Program-made: the position numbers and the translations under genes
Source: Mitsuaria chitosanitabida ATCC BAA-476 = NBRC 102408
Lineage (GTDB): Bacteria; Pseudomonadota; Gammaproteobacteria; Burkholderiales; Burkholderiaceae_C
Direction: 5' to 3'
Assembly (NCBI RefSeq): GCF_001598255.1
Contig: NZ_BCYP01000004.1
Location: 1-64,000 of the forward strand
DNA: 64,000 nucleotides
Part shown: piece by piece, positions 34,186 through 43,847 of the stretch
How positions within the stretch are numbered: position 1 is the first letter of the stretch
Layout: the number at the start of each line of letters is the position of its first letter
Notes under the pieces: generated by a model
Databases searched by the model: none
Seen by the model: the letters and a program-made list of their open reading frames with translations, nothing else
Told to the model about the DNA's origin: nothing

Positions 34186-35976
34186 ATGCCTCAGTACAAC
34201 CCGCCCCTGCGCGACATGAAGTTCGTGCTCCACGAGCTGCTGCACGCGGTCGACGAGCTGAAGCTGCTGCCGGCGCACGCCGAGGTCGATGAGGACACCA
34301 TCAACGCGGTCCTGGAAGAGGGCGGCAAGTTCGCCTCCGAGGTGCTGGCCCCGATCAACCTGTCGGGCGACCTCGAGGGTTGCACGCTGGACAAGACCAC
34401 GCACGAGGTCAAGGCGCCCAAGGGCTTCAAGGAGGCCTACGCCCAGTACGTCGAGGGCGGCTGGCCCGCGCTGTCCTGCGATCCGGAGTACGGTGGTCAG
34501 GGCCTGCCGGTGCTGGTCAACCAGTTCATGTACGAGATGATGAACTCGGCCAACCAGGCCTGGACCATGTACCCCGGCCTGAGCCACGGCGCCTACGAGG
34601 CGCTGCACGCCCACGGCACGCCCGAGCAGAAGGCCACCTACCTGCCCAAGCTGACCTCCGGCGTGTGGACCGGCACCATGTGCCTGACCGAGCCGCACTG
34701 CGGCACCGACCTGGGCCTGCTGCGCTCCAAGGCCGAGCCGCAAGGCGACGGCACCTACAAGATCACCGGCCAGAAGATCTTCATCTCCGCCGGCGAGCAC
34801 GACCTGGCCGAGAACATCGTCCACCTGGTGCTGGCGCGCCTGCCGGACGCCCCGGCCGGCTCCAAGGGCATCTCGCTGTTCATCGTGCCCAAGTTCAACG
34901 TCAAGGCCGACGGCTCGCTGGGCGAGCGCAACCCGGTCTACTGCGGCGGCCTGGAACACAAGATGGGCATCCATGGGAACGCCACCGCGCAGATCGTGCT
35001 CGACGGTGCCGTCGGCACGCTGGTCGGCCAGCCCAACAAGGGCCTGCAGGCCATGTTCGTGATGATGAACGCCGCCCGCCTGGGCGTCGGCAACCAGTCG
35101 CTGGGCCTGACCGAAGTGGCGTACCAGAACGCCGTCGTCTACGCCAAGGACCGCATCCAGATGCGCGCGCTGTCGGGCCCGAAGGCGCCGGACAAGCCGG
35201 CCGACCCGATCATCGTCCACCCGGACGTGCGCAAGATGCTGCTGACCGCCCGCGCCTACGCCGAGGGCGGCCGCGCGCTGTCGGCCTACGTGGCGCTGCA
35301 GCTGGACAAGGCGCTGGCCAGCGACGACGCCGACGAGGCCAAGGCCTGCGAGGACGAGGTCGCCCTGCTGACCCCCATCATCAAGGCCTTCATCTCGGAC
35401 AACGCCTGGATCGCGACCTCGCACTGCATGCAGGTCTACGGCGGCCACGGCTACATCCACGAGTGGGGCATGGAGCAGTTCGTCCGCGACTCACGCATCA
35501 ACATGACCTACGAAGGCACGAACACCGTGCAGTCGCTGGACCTGCTGGGCCGCAAGATCCTGGGCAACAACGGCGCGACGCTGAAGAAGTTCGGCAAGAA
35601 GATCGCCGAGTTCGTCGAGGAAGAGGGCACCAGCGAGGCGATGCAGGAGTTCATCAATCCGCTGGCCGACATCGGCGACAAGGTCACCAAGCTGACCACC
35701 GAGATCGGCATGAAGGCCTTCCAGAACCCCGATGAAGTGGGCGCCGCCGCGGTGGACTACCTGCGCGTCGTGGGTCACCTGTGCTTCGCCTACATGTGGG
35801 CGCGCATGGCCAAGCTGGCGCTGGAGAAGAAGGATTCGGGCGATCCGTTCTACACCGCCAAGCTGGCGACCGCGCGCTTCTACTTCGCCAAGCTGCTGCC
35901 CGAGACGGCCAGCCTGATCCGCACCGCGCGCACCGGCCTGAGCCCGCTGATGGAAATGGACGAGGCGCTGTTCTAA
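34186..35976 (+). CDS. Acyl-CoA dehydrogenase with C-terminal extension
   Basis: 596 residues. FAD-dependent first step of fatty acid beta-oxidation. Seen: an N-terminal lid (PPLRDMKFVLHELL), the flavin/substrate motif CLTEPHCGTDLGLLRSKA, MGIHGNATAQIVLDGA, the C-terminal helical domain with YGGHGYIHEWGMEQFVRDSR, and the likely catalytic Glu in TYEGTNTVQ (about 443). An additional C-terminal domain of about 120 residues is typical of this long DmdC-like subgroup. CAGGAG precedes the start. Probably co-transcribed with tetR. Confidence 0.93.
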   Translation: MPQYNPPLRDMKFVLHELLHAVDELKLLPAHAEVDEDTINAVLEEGGKFASEVLAPINLSGDLEGCTLDKTTHEVKAPKGFKEAYAQYVEGGWPALSCDPEYGGQGLPVLVNQFMYEMMNSANQAWTMYPGLSHGAYEALHAHGTPEQKATYLPKLTSGVWTGTMCLTEPHCGTDLGLLRSKAEPQGDGTYKITGQKIFISAGEHDLAENIVHLVLARLPDAPAGSKGISLFIVPKFNVKADGSLGERNPVYCGGLEHKMGIHGNATAQIVLDGAVGTLVGQPNKGLQAMFVMMNAARLGVGNQSLGLTEVAYQNAVVYAKDRIQMRALSGPKAPDKPADPIIVHPDVRKMLLTARAYAEGGRALSAYVALQLDKALASDDADEAKACEDEVALLTPIIKAFISDNAWIATSHCMQVYGGHGYIHEWGMEQFVRDSRINMTYEGTNTVQSLDLLGRKILGNNGATLKKFGKKIAEFVEEEGTSEAMQEFINPLADIGDKVTKLTTEIGMKAFQNPDEVGAAAVDYLRVVGHLCFAYMWARMAKLALEKKDSGDPFYTAKLATARFYFAKLLPETASLIRTARTGLSPLMEMDEALF

Positions 35977-36077
35977 AAAGACAGCGTCGCGGGCGCCTCC
36001 TCGAGCGAGGCGTCCGCGTCCCACCCGCGCGGTCCCGCGCCGCCGCAGCAGTCCACAAGAAATCGGAGAGAGACACG

Positions 36078-36533
36078 ATGAAACCGCTGTTCGCCACCGC
36101 CGTCGCCCTGGGGCTCGGCCTGTCCGCCAACCTGGCACTGGCCCAGTCCGCCACCTCGCCGGTGGGCGTCTGGAAGACCATCGACGACGACACCAAGCAG
36201 GAGCGCTCGACGGTGCGCATCAGCGAGGTCGGCGGCGTGCTGATGGGCAAGATCGAGAAGATCACCGATCCGACCAAGCAGGCCGCCAAGTGCGACGACT
36301 GCGAGGACGATCGCAAGGGTCAACCCATCATCGGCATGACCATCATCCGCAACGTCAAGAAGAACACCGGCGACGCCGAGCTGTGGGACGGTGGCGACAT
36401 CCTGGACCCGAGCAACGGCAAGGTCTACCGGGTGCGTCTGAAGCCCGTCGACGGCGGCAAGAAGCTGGAAGTGCGCGGTTTCATCGGCATGCCATTGCTG
36501 GGTCGTACACAGACCTGGATCCGCGTCGAGTGA
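36078..36533 (+). CDS. DUF2147-family exported protein
   Basis: 151 residues with a signal peptide ending ALA-QS (about residue 22) and a DUF2147 body: SPVGVWKTIDDDTKQERS, VRISEVGGVLMGKIEKI, a CDDCEDDRKGQPIIGM loop, YRVRLKPVDGGKKLEVRG and the end LGRTQTWIRV. These small periplasmic beta-barrel proteins have no settled function. GGAGAG precedes the ATG. It sits between the acyl-CoA dehydrogenase and fadB-like genes, suggesting a link to lipid metabolism that is not proven. Confidence 0.85.
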   Translation: MKPLFATAVALGLGLSANLALAQSATSPVGVWKTIDDDTKQERSTVRISEVGGVLMGKIEKITDPTKQAAKCDDCEDDRKGQPIIGMTIIRNVKKNTGDAELWDGGDILDPSNGKVYRVRLKPVDGGKKLEVRGFIGMPLLGRTQTWIRVE

Positions 36534-36639
36534 TCACCGATCCGGCGGCCCCCGAGGCCGCCCCCCCCGGCCCGCCGCCACGGCGACGGGCGGGCCACCG
36601 AAGAGTTCTTACATCCGCGTGATGTTGATTGGAGAAACC

Positions 36640-39036
36640 ATGAGTCGATTCCAAGTTCGCAAGGTCGCCGTGCTCGGCGCCGGCGTGATGGGCGCGCAGA
36701 TCGCCGCCCATCTGGTCAACGTGAAGGTGCCGGTCGTGCTGTTCGACCTGCCCGCCAAGGAAGGCCCGAAGAACGGCATCGTCACCAAGGCCGTCGACGG
36801 TCTGAAGAAGCTCAAGCCGGCGCCGCTGGGCGTGGCCGAGAACGCCGCGCTGATCCAGCAGGCCAACTACGAGGAGCACCTGGAGCTGCTCAAGGACTGC
36901 GACCTGATCATCGAGGCCATCGCAGAGCGCATGGACTGGAAGCTGGATCTGTACACCAAGATCGCTCCGTTCGTCGCGCCGCACGCCATCGTCGCGTCCA
37001 ACACCTCCGGCCTGTCGATCACCAAGCTGTCGGAAGTGCTGCCGGAGTCGATCAAGCCGCGCTTCTGCGGCATCCACTTCTTCAACCCGCCCCGGTACAT
37101 GTACCTGGTCGAGCTGATCAACACCCCGACCACCAATCCTGAAGTCATCGATCAGCTCGAGAGCTTCGTGACCACGGCCGTGGGCAAGGGCGTCGTGCGC
37201 GCCAACGACACGCCCAACTTCGTCGCCAACCGCGTCGGCATCGCCGGCATGATGGCCACGATGATCGAGGCCGAGAAGTTCGGCCTGTCCGTGGACGTCG
37301 TCGACGACCTGACCGGCAAGAAGCTGGGTCGCGCCTCGTCGGGCACCTTCCGCACCGCGGACGTGGTGGGCCTGGACACGATGGCCCACGTCGTCAAGAC
37401 CATGCAGGACAACCTGAAGGACGACCCCTTCTACTCGACCTATGCCACGCCCAAGGTGCTGGCCGGTCTGATCGAGAAGGGCGCGCTGGGCCAGAAGGCC
37501 GGCGCGGGCTTCTACAAGAAGGTCGGCAAGGACATCCAGCGCCTGGACTTCGCCACCGGTGAATACGTCGCCGGCGGCGGCAAGGCCGAGGAGATCGTCG
37601 CGCGCATGCTGAAGAAGCAGCCCGCCGACCGCATCAAGCTGCTGCGCGAATCGACCAACCCGCAGGCCCAGTTCCTGTGGTCCATCCTGCGCGACTCCTT
37701 CCACTACGTCGCCGTCCATCTGGACACCGTCGCCGACACCGCGCGCGAGATCGACTTCGCGATGCGCTGGGGCTTCGGCTCGCAGCAAGGTCCGTTCGAG
37801 CTGTGGCAAGCCGCCGGCTGGAAGCAGGTCGCCGAGTGGGTCAAGGCCGACATCGACGCAGGCAAGACGCTGTCGTCGGCGCCGCTGCCCGCCTGGGTCT
37901 TCGAAGGTCCGGTGGCCGAGAACGGCGGCGTGCACTCGAAGGACGGTTCCTGGAGCGCCAAGGAAGGCAGGTTCAAGCCGCGCGCCAAGCTGCCGGTCTA
38001 TGAGCGCCAGGCCTTCCCCGAGTCGCTGGTCGGCGACGGCGCGGTCGAGCCGCTGAAGTCGGGCACCGAGGAGTTCAAGAACGAGGAAGTGCGCGTCTGG
38101 TCGAACGACGGCGAGGTGCTGATCGCCTCGATCAACTGCAAGCTGCACCTGATCAGCCCGACGGTGACCGAAGGCATCCTCAAGGCCGTCGAGATCGCGG
38201 AAGCGAAGTACAAGGGCCTGGTGATCTGGTCGCCGGACGACGTGTTCTCCGCCGGCGCCAACCTGGAAGCGCTGATGCCGGTCTTCATGACCAAGGGCGC
38301 CAAGGGCATCGCCCCGGAAGAGAAGAAGCTGCAGGACATGATGCTGCGCGTGCGCTACGCCAACGTCCCGGTCGTGGCCGCGATGCGCGGTCTGGCGCTG
38401 GGCGGCGGCTGCGAGCTGGCGGTGCATTGCGCCCGCCGTGTCGCGCACATGGAGTCCTATGTCGGTCTCGTCGAAGTCGGCGTGGGCCTGATCCCGGGCG
38501 GCGGCGGTCTGACCTACATCGCGCGTCGCGCGGCGGAAATGGCCGCGGCCGGCAACGCCAACGCGGACATCTTCGCCTTCCTGAAGGACGGCTTCACCAA
38601 CGCCGCGATGGCCAAGGTGGCGACCTCCGCGCTGGAAGCGCAGAAGCTGGGCTACCTGCTGGACAGCGACATCATCGTCCCCAACAAGGACGAGCTGCTG
38701 TTCGTCGCCACGGCGCAGGCCAAGGCGATGGCGGACTCGGGCTACCGCGCGCCGCTGCGCGCCAAGTTCCCGGTGGCGGGCCGTTCGGGCATCGCCACGG
38801 TGAAGTCCTCGCTGGCCAACATGCGCGACGGCGGCTTCATCAGCGCGCACGACTTCCATCTGGCCTCGCTGATCGCGGACGTGGTCTGCGGCGGTGAAGT
38901 CGAAGCCGGCTCGCTGGTGACCGAGGAATACCTGATGTCGCTGGAGCGCAAGCACTTCTGCTCGCTGCTGGAGCACCCCAAGACTCAAGAGCGAATCATG
39001 GGAATGCTGCAGACCGGCAAGCCGGTGCGTAATTGA
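36640..39036 (+). CDS. 3-hydroxyacyl-CoA dehydrogenase/enoyl-CoA hydratase fusion
   Basis: 798 residues. The N-terminal NAD-binding domain (VAVLGAGVMGAQIAAH, residues 9-24; CGIHFFNPPRYMYLVELI; TPNFVANRVG) and the dehydrogenase C-terminal domain are followed by an enoyl-CoA hydratase domain (VFSAGANLEALM; AAMRGLALGGGCELAVHC; GLVEVGVGLIPGGGG). Domain order is the reverse of E. coli FadB, as usual for this betaproteobacterial type. It catalyses hydration and oxidation steps of beta-oxidation. The ATG at 36640 follows GGAGA; an upstream ATG at 36619 is less likely. Confidence 0.93.
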   Translation: MSRFQVRKVAVLGAGVMGAQIAAHLVNVKVPVVLFDLPAKEGPKNGIVTKAVDGLKKLKPAPLGVAENAALIQQANYEEHLELLKDCDLIIEAIAERMDWKLDLYTKIAPFVAPHAIVASNTSGLSITKLSEVLPESIKPRFCGIHFFNPPRYMYLVELINTPTTNPEVIDQLESFVTTAVGKGVVRANDTPNFVANRVGIAGMMATMIEAEKFGLSVDVVDDLTGKKLGRASSGTFRTADVVGLDTMAHVVKTMQDNLKDDPFYSTYATPKVLAGLIEKGALGQKAGAGFYKKVGKDIQRLDFATGEYVAGGGKAEEIVARMLKKQPADRIKLLRESTNPQAQFLWSILRDSFHYVAVHLDTVADTAREIDFAMRWGFGSQQGPFELWQAAGWKQVAEWVKADIDAGKTLSSAPLPAWVFEGPVAENGGVHSKDGSWSAKEGRFKPRAKLPVYERQAFPESLVGDGAVEPLKSGTEEFKNEEVRVWSNDGEVLIASINCKLHLISPTVTEGILKAVEIAEAKYKGLVIWSPDDVFSAGANLEALMPVFMTKGAKGIAPEEKKLQDMMLRVRYANVPVVAAMRGLALGGGCELAVHCARRVAHMESYVGLVEVGVGLIPGGGGLTYIARRAAEMAAAGNANADIFAFLKDGFTNAAMAKVATSALEAQKLGYLLDSDIIVPNKDELLFVATAQAKAMADSGYRAPLRAKFPVAGRSGIATVKSSLANMRDGGFISAHDFHLASLIADVVCGGEVEAGSLVTEEYLMSLERKHFCSLLEHPKTQERIMGMLQTGKPVRN

Positions 39037-39062
39037 GCCGAGCGGCACACAAGGAACACATC

Positions 39063-40277
39063 ATGAGCAAGCAAGTTCAAGACGCCTACATCTGCGCCGC
39101 CACCCGTCTGCCGATCGGCAAGTCGGGCCGGGGCTACTTCAAGAACACCCGTCCGGACGAGATGCTGTCCCGCGTGATCCAGGCCGCGATGGCCCAGGTC
39201 CCGGGTCTGGACCCGTCGGTCATCGAGGACGCGATCATCGGCTGCTCCTTCCCGGAAGGGGAGCAGGGCATGAACATCGCCCGCGTGGCGGCGGTCCTGT
39301 CGGGCCTGCCGAACACGGTCGGCGGCGTGACGGTGAACCGCTACTGCGCCTCGGGCATCACCGCCCTGGCGATGGCGGCGGACCGCATCCGCGTCGGTGA
39401 ATCCGAAGTGATGATCGCCGGCGGCGTGGAGTCGATGTCGATGGTGCCGATGGGCGGCAACAAGCCTTCGTTCCCGCCCGCGATCTTCGAGCGCGACGAG
39501 AACATCGGCCTGGCCTACGGCATGGGTCTGACGGCCGAGAAGGTCGCCGACAAGTGGAAGGTCTCGCGTCAGGCGCAGGACGAGTTCGCGCTCGAATCGC
39601 ACCGCCGCGCGCTGGCCGCGATCGAAGGCGGCTTCTTCAAGGACGAGATCACCCCGTTCGAGCTGAAGGACCGTCAGCCGGATCTGAACGGTGACGGCGT
39701 GATCGTGAAGTCGCGCATCGTCGACATCGACGAAGGTCCGCGCAAGGACACGTCGATGGAAGGCCTGGCGAAGCTGAAGCCGGTGTTCGCCGCCAAGGGC
39801 AGCGTCACGGCGGGCAACAGCTCGCAGACCTCGGACGGCGCGGGCGCGCTGATCGTCGCGTCGGAAGCCGCGGTGAAGCGCTTCGGCCTGACGCCGCTGG
39901 CGCGTTTCGTGTCCTTCGCCGTGCGTGGCGTGCCGCCGGAGATCATGGGCATCGGCCCGATCGAGGCGATTCCGGCCGCGCTGAAGCTGGCCGGCATCAA
40001 GGCCGAGGACCTGGGCTGGATCGAGCTGAACGAGGCCTTCGCGGCGCAGTCGCTGGCCGTGCTGAACGACCTGGACAGCAAGGGCATCGTGCTGGACCGC
40101 TCGAAGGTGAACCCGAATGGCGGCGCGATCGCCTTGGGCCACCCGCTGGGCGCGACGGGCGCGATCCGCGCGGCGTCGGTGATTCATGGGCTGCGTCGCA
40201 CGGGCGCGAAGTACGGCATGGTCACCATGTGCGTCGGCGCCGGCCAGGGTGCCGCCGGCATCATCGAGCGGCTGTAA
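39063..40277 (+). CDS. Acetyl-CoA C-acyltransferase (thiolase)
   Basis: 404 residues. Catalytic cysteine in NRYCASGITAL (about Cys96), GHPLGATGAIR with the active-site His, and CVGAGQGAAGI with the second Cys. It catalyses the final thiolytic step of beta-oxidation and is paired with the dehydrogenase/hydratase gene 26 bases upstream. Start at 39063 (MSKQVQDAYIC) is preferred over an in-frame TTG (39033) at the upstream stop. Confidence 0.93.
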   Translation: MSKQVQDAYICAATRLPIGKSGRGYFKNTRPDEMLSRVIQAAMAQVPGLDPSVIEDAIIGCSFPEGEQGMNIARVAAVLSGLPNTVGGVTVNRYCASGITALAMAADRIRVGESEVMIAGGVESMSMVPMGGNKPSFPPAIFERDENIGLAYGMGLTAEKVADKWKVSRQAQDEFALESHRRALAAIEGGFFKDEITPFELKDRQPDLNGDGVIVKSRIVDIDEGPRKDTSMEGLAKLKPVFAAKGSVTAGNSSQTSDGAGALIVASEAAVKRFGLTPLARFVSFAVRGVPPEIMGIGPIEAIPAALKLAGIKAEDLGWIELNEAFAAQSLAVLNDLDSKGIVLDRSKVNPNGGAIALGHPLGATGAIRAASVIHGLRRTGAKYGMVTMCVGAGQGAAGIIERL

Positions 40278-40290
40278 GCACACCGACCGC

Positions 40291-40450
40291 GAAGACCCTC
40301 ACCCCAACCCTCTCCCGCAAGCGGGAGAGGGGGCAGGACCGGGGTTCTCCCGCAAGCGGGAGAGGTGGCAGGACGGGATGCTCGCGACAAGGCCAAGCGC
40401 GCTCTTGCTCCCTCTCCCGCTTGCGGGAGAGGGCAGGGGTGAGGGTCTTC
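40291..40450. repeat. REP/MITE-like element with perfect terminal inverted repeats
   Basis: 160-bp non-coding element. Its ends are a perfect 15-bp inverted repeat (GAAGACCCTCACCCC at 40291-40305; its complement at 40436-40450). Inside are three hairpins: 11-base arms CCCTCTCCCGC/GCGGGAGAGGG at 40308-40331 and, in reverse orientation, at 40410-40433, plus a shorter copy at 40346-40363. No open reading frame of its own. It lies between the thiolase and hydrolase genes and may act as a transcription attenuator or mRNA 3' shield. Confidence 0.75.
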
Positions 40451-40467
40451 GGGCTCTGGAGATCACG

Positions 40468-41319
40468 ATGATCAGTTTCCAAACGGATGACGGCTTCGAG
40501 CTCCAGGGTCACCTCTACGGTGACCCCGCCACTGCCAAGGCGGGCCTGCTGATCGCTCCCGCGATGGGCGTCGAGCAGCGCTACTACGCCGCCTTCGCGC
40601 GCTGGATGGCGCAACAGGGCTGGCTGGTGCTCAGCTTCGACTACCGCGGCATGGGCGCCTCCCGGCCCGAGGCCATGAAGCGCTCGCTGCGCGGTCTCGA
40701 CGCCGACATCCACACCTGGGCCGAGCACGACGCCGCCGCAGCCCTGTCCCACCTGGACAAGCTGCTGGGCGACGACCGCGAGATCCACTGGCTCGGCCAC
40801 AGCCTGGGCGGACAGATCCTGGGCATGCTGCCCAACCGGTCCCGCGTCTCCCGCGCCGTGACCGTGGGCTGCGGCAGCGGCTACTGGCGCGAGAACTCGC
40901 TGGCCCTGCGCCGCTACGTCTGGTGGCTCTGGTACGTGATCGTCCCCCTGGCGCTGCCGCTCTTCGGCTACTTCCCGGGCCGCAAGCTGCGCAAGGTCGG
41001 CGACCTGCCGCGCGGCGTGATGGCGCAATGGCGACGCTGGTGCCTCGATCGCGAGTACATGATGGGCGAGGGCGGCGAAGCCCTCAAGCGCCAGTACGCG
41101 GCGCTGCGGGTGCCGATGCTGTCCCTGGCCTTCACCGACGACGAGTTCATGTCGCGTCGCAACACCGAGTCGCTGCACGGCTTCTACGCCGGCGCGCGGC
41201 CCGAGCTGCGCCGCATCGCGCCCAAGGACGTCGGCGAGCGCCGCATCGGCCATTTCGGATTCTTCCGCGACCGTTTCGAGCGCAGCCTGTGGCCGCAGGT
41301 GAGCGCGTGGCTGGCATGA
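40468..41319 (+). CDS. Alpha/beta hydrolase
   Basis: 283 residues. Core motifs: SFDYRGMGASRP, nucleophile elbow WLGHSLGGQI (catalytic Ser), Asp in LAFTDDEFMS and His in RRIGHFGFF. A short hydrophobic segment (YVIVPLALPLFGYFP) near residue 160 could form a lid or membrane contact. Being inside the beta-oxidation cluster it may be a lipase/esterase or thioesterase; substrate unknown. The ATG at 40468 lies 17 bases after the repeat element. Confidence 0.82.
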   Translation: MISFQTDDGFELQGHLYGDPATAKAGLLIAPAMGVEQRYYAAFARWMAQQGWLVLSFDYRGMGASRPEAMKRSLRGLDADIHTWAEHDAAAALSHLDKLLGDDREIHWLGHSLGGQILGMLPNRSRVSRAVTVGCGSGYWRENSLALRRYVWWLWYVIVPLALPLFGYFPGRKLRKVGDLPRGVMAQWRRWCLDREYMMGEGGEALKRQYAALRVPMLSLAFTDDEFMSRRNTESLHGFYAGARPELRRIAPKDVGERRIGHFGFFRDRFERSLWPQVSAWLA

Positions 41320-41373
41320 TCGCGGCCATTCGACCGTGAGACCCACGGTCATCCATAACGAGGAGATCGCTCC

Positions 41374-42135
41374 ATGAGCATCAAGACCGCCACCGTGAAC
41401 GGCGTGCAGACCATCGAGATCGCACGCCCCGAGAAGAAGAACGCGCTGACCCGCGCGATGTACCAGGAGATGGCCGACGCGCTGGTCGCCGCCAACGCGG
41501 ACAACGCGGTGCGCGCGGTGCTGATCCAGGGCCAGCCGGGGATCTTCACCTCCGGCAACGACATCGAGGACTTCATGGGCAGCCCGCCGCGGGACGAGAA
41601 CGCGCCGGTGTTCCAGTTCATGCGCGCGATGATCAATTGCGACAAGCCCGTCGTGGCGGCGGTGAACGGCGCGGCGATCGGCATCGGCACGACGCTGCTG
41701 CTGCACTGCGACTTCGTCTACGTGGCCGACGACGCGCGCCTGGCGATGCCCTTCGTGAGCCTGGGCCTGGTGCCCGAGTTCGGCTCCAGCCTGCTGGTGC
41801 CGCGCCTGATGGGCCCGCGCCGTGCGGCCGAGAAGATCCTGCTGGGCGACCCCTTCACCGGCGAGCAGGCCGTGGAATGCGGCATCGCCAACGCGGTGCT
41901 GCCGGCGGGCGAAGTGGTGGCGCAGGCGCGCCGCACGGCCGAGCGCTTCAACAAGCTGGCACCGAGCGCCGTGCGCGAGAGCAAGCAGCTGATGCGCCGC
42001 GCGACCAAGGACCAGCTGCTGGAACAGATCCAGGCCGAGGCCGAGATCTTCAGCGCCCGTCTGCGCAGCCCGGAAGCGATGGAAGCCTTCCAGGCCTTCT
42101 TCCAGAAGCGCCAGCCGGACTTCTCGAAGTTCTGA
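41374..42135 (+). CDS. Enoyl-CoA hydratase/isomerase family protein
   Basis: 253 residues with crotonase-fold motifs: EIARPEKKNALTRAM, FTSGNDIEDFM (oxyanion region), VAAVNGAAIGIGTTLLLHCD, VSLGLVPEFGSSLL. Glu in the VPEFGS segment can act as catalytic base. Likely a hydratase or isomerase accessory to the beta-oxidation genes. A GAGGAGA ribosome-binding site precedes the ATG. Confidence 0.9.
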   Translation: MSIKTATVNGVQTIEIARPEKKNALTRAMYQEMADALVAANADNAVRAVLIQGQPGIFTSGNDIEDFMGSPPRDENAPVFQFMRAMINCDKPVVAAVNGAAIGIGTTLLLHCDFVYVADDARLAMPFVSLGLVPEFGSSLLVPRLMGPRRAAEKILLGDPFTGEQAVECGIANAVLPAGEVVAQARRTAERFNKLAPSAVRESKQLMRRATKDQLLEQIQAEAEIFSARLRSPEAMEAFQAFFQKRQPDFSKF

Positions 42136-42179
42136 GGGGCGCGGCCGACAGGCCGCGCGCGCGACGAGATCGCGGAGAC

Positions 42180-42205
42180 GAAGGGCGCCGAGGGGCGCCC
42201 TTCTT
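42180..42205 (+). terminator. Terminator of the beta-oxidation cluster
   Basis: Perfect 10-bp stem GAAGGGCGCC/GGCGCCCTTC with loop GAGG, then TT, 44 bases after the enoyl-CoA hydratase stop. Confidence 0.7.
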
Positions 42206-42228
42206 GCATGGGGATCTGCGCAAACGCC

Positions 42229-42250
42229 GACGGGCCCCGCGGGGCCCGTC
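42229..42250 (-). terminator. Palindrome downstream of dctA
   Basis: Perfect 22-base palindrome with 10-base arms GACGGGCCCC/GGGGCCCGTC around GC. It lies 43 bases beyond the dctA stop on the minus strand; the following GGCGTTTG is only weakly T-rich. Confidence 0.5.
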
Positions 42251-42292
42251 TCAGTCGATCAGCGCGCGGGGCGCTGGTGGACGCTCGGCGAC

Positions 42293-43633
42293 TCAGGCCG
42301 TTTCGGCCGGACTGGCGCTGCGCACCGGCAGGTCGTCCGAATCGATGGTCTGGCCCGACAGCGCGCGGTCCAGTGCGTCGTGGTCCAGCGCGTTCTCCCA
42401 CTTCGACACCACGATCGTCGCGACCGCGTTGCCGATGAAGTTGGTCAGCGAGCGGCACTCCGACATGAAGCGGTCCACGCCCAGGATCAGCGCCATGCCG
42501 GCCACCGGCACCTCCGGCACCACCGACAGCGTCGCCGCCAGCGTGATGAAGCCCGCGCCTGTCACGCCCGCCGCGCCCTTGGAGCTCAGCATCGCCACCA
42601 GCAGCAGCGTGATCTGGTGACCCAGCGTCAGGTCGGTGTTCGTGGCCTGCGCGATGAACAGCGCCGCCAGCGTCATGTAGATGTTGGTTCCGTCCAGATT
42701 GAACGAGTAGCCCGTCGGCACGACCAGGCCCACCACCGTCTTCTCGCAGCCGGCCTTCTCCATCTTCTCCATCAGCGACGGCAGCGCCGACTCCGACGAG
42801 GAAGTGCCCAGCACCAGCAGCAGCTCGGCCTTCAGGTAGCGGATCAGCTTGATCACCGAGAAGCCGCACAGCTTGCCCACCACGCCCAGCACGATCAGCA
42901 CGAAGGCCAGCGCGGTCAGGTAGAAGCTGCCCACCAGCATGCCCAGGTTGAGCAGCGCGGCCACGCCGTACTTGCCGATGGTGAAGGCCATCGCGCCGAG
43001 CGCGCCGATCGGGGCCGCCTTCATCAGGATGTGCACCATGCGGAACACGGGCGCGGTCAGCGATTCGAAGAAGGTCAGCACCGGCTTGCCGCGCTCGCCC
43101 ACCAGCGCCAGCGACACGCCGAACAGCACCGCCACGAACAGCGTCTGCAGGATGTTGCCGTCCGCCAGCGCGCCGATCAGCGACTTCGGGATCACGTCCA
43201 TCAGGAAGCCGACCAGGGTCAGGTCATGCGTCTTCTCGACGTAGCGGTGGACTTCCTTCTGGTCCAGGTCCGCGACGTTCACGTTCATGCCGGCGCCCGG
43301 CTGCACCACGTTCGCCACGATCAGGCCGACGATCAGCGCCAGCGTCGAGAAGAACAGGAAGTACACCATCGCCTTGCCGAACACCCGGCCCACGCGGCTC
43401 AGCTGCGTCATGCTCGCGATGCCGGTCACGATGGTCAGGAAGATCACCGGGGCGATGATCATCTTCACGAGCTTGATGAAGGCGTCGCCCAACGGCTGCA
43501 GCGTGACGGCGAACTTCGGCTCGAAGTAGCCGAGCAGGATGCCGATCACGATCGCCACGATCACCTGCAGGTAAAGGTGGCGGTACCACGGCACGGGCAC
43601 GACCGGCGTGGCGGAGGAAGAGGGGGTCAGCAT
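42293..43633 (-). CDS. dctA: C4-dicarboxylate/H+ (Na+) symporter DctA
   Basis: 446 residues, DAACS family. About eight membrane helices; start [20 protein letters not shown], the serine-rich re-entrant loop [18 protein letters not shown] and the [20 protein letters not shown] motif are diagnostic. It imports succinate, fumarate and malate. No dctBD-like two-component system is adjacent. The gene stands alone with a hairpin downstream. Confidence 0.93.
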   Translation of the reverse strand: MLTPSSSATPVVPVPWYRHLYLQVIVAIVIGILLGYFEPKFAVTLQPLGDAFIKLVKMIIAPVIFLTIVTGIASMTQLSRVGRVFGKAMVYFLFFSTLALIVGLIVANVVQPGAGMNVNVADLDQKEVHRYVEKTHDLTLVGFLMDVIPKSLIGALADGNILQTLFVAVLFGVSLALVGERGKPVLTFFESLTAPVFRMVHILMKAAPIGALGAMAFTIGKYGVAALLNLGMLVGSFYLTALAFVLIVLGVVGKLCGFSVIKLIRYLKAELLLVLGTSSSESALPSLMEKMEKAGCEKTVVGLVVPTGYSFNLDGTNIYMTLAALFIAQATNTDLTLGHQITLLLVAMLSSKGAAGVTGAGFITLAATLSVVPEVPVAGMALILGVDRFMSECRSLTNFIGNAVATIVVSKWENALDHDALDRALSGQTIDSDDLPVRSASPAETA

Positions 43634-43847
43634 GGCGTAACAGCTCCGGGACGATGCGGGTTGCCCTCACGGCCTGCTGGCACGAGAGCGCAGCAAATCA
43701 GTATCCCACCCACAAAAATGCGGTGTCTGCGGGATCTACGTACAAACCCTGGTGGGCTTGACCCTGGTCGCACACCCTGTCCACGGACCGCCGTCCGGCA
43801 CGCTCCTGGGGCGCCGGACCGTCACGGCCAGCGCCCGCCAGGACCGG

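Noticed and set aside
40308-40433. Regularly repeated palindromes as a possible CRISPR array
   Set aside because: Only three hairpins, in mixed orientation, with unequal spacing and no spacer-like unique segments or cas genes.
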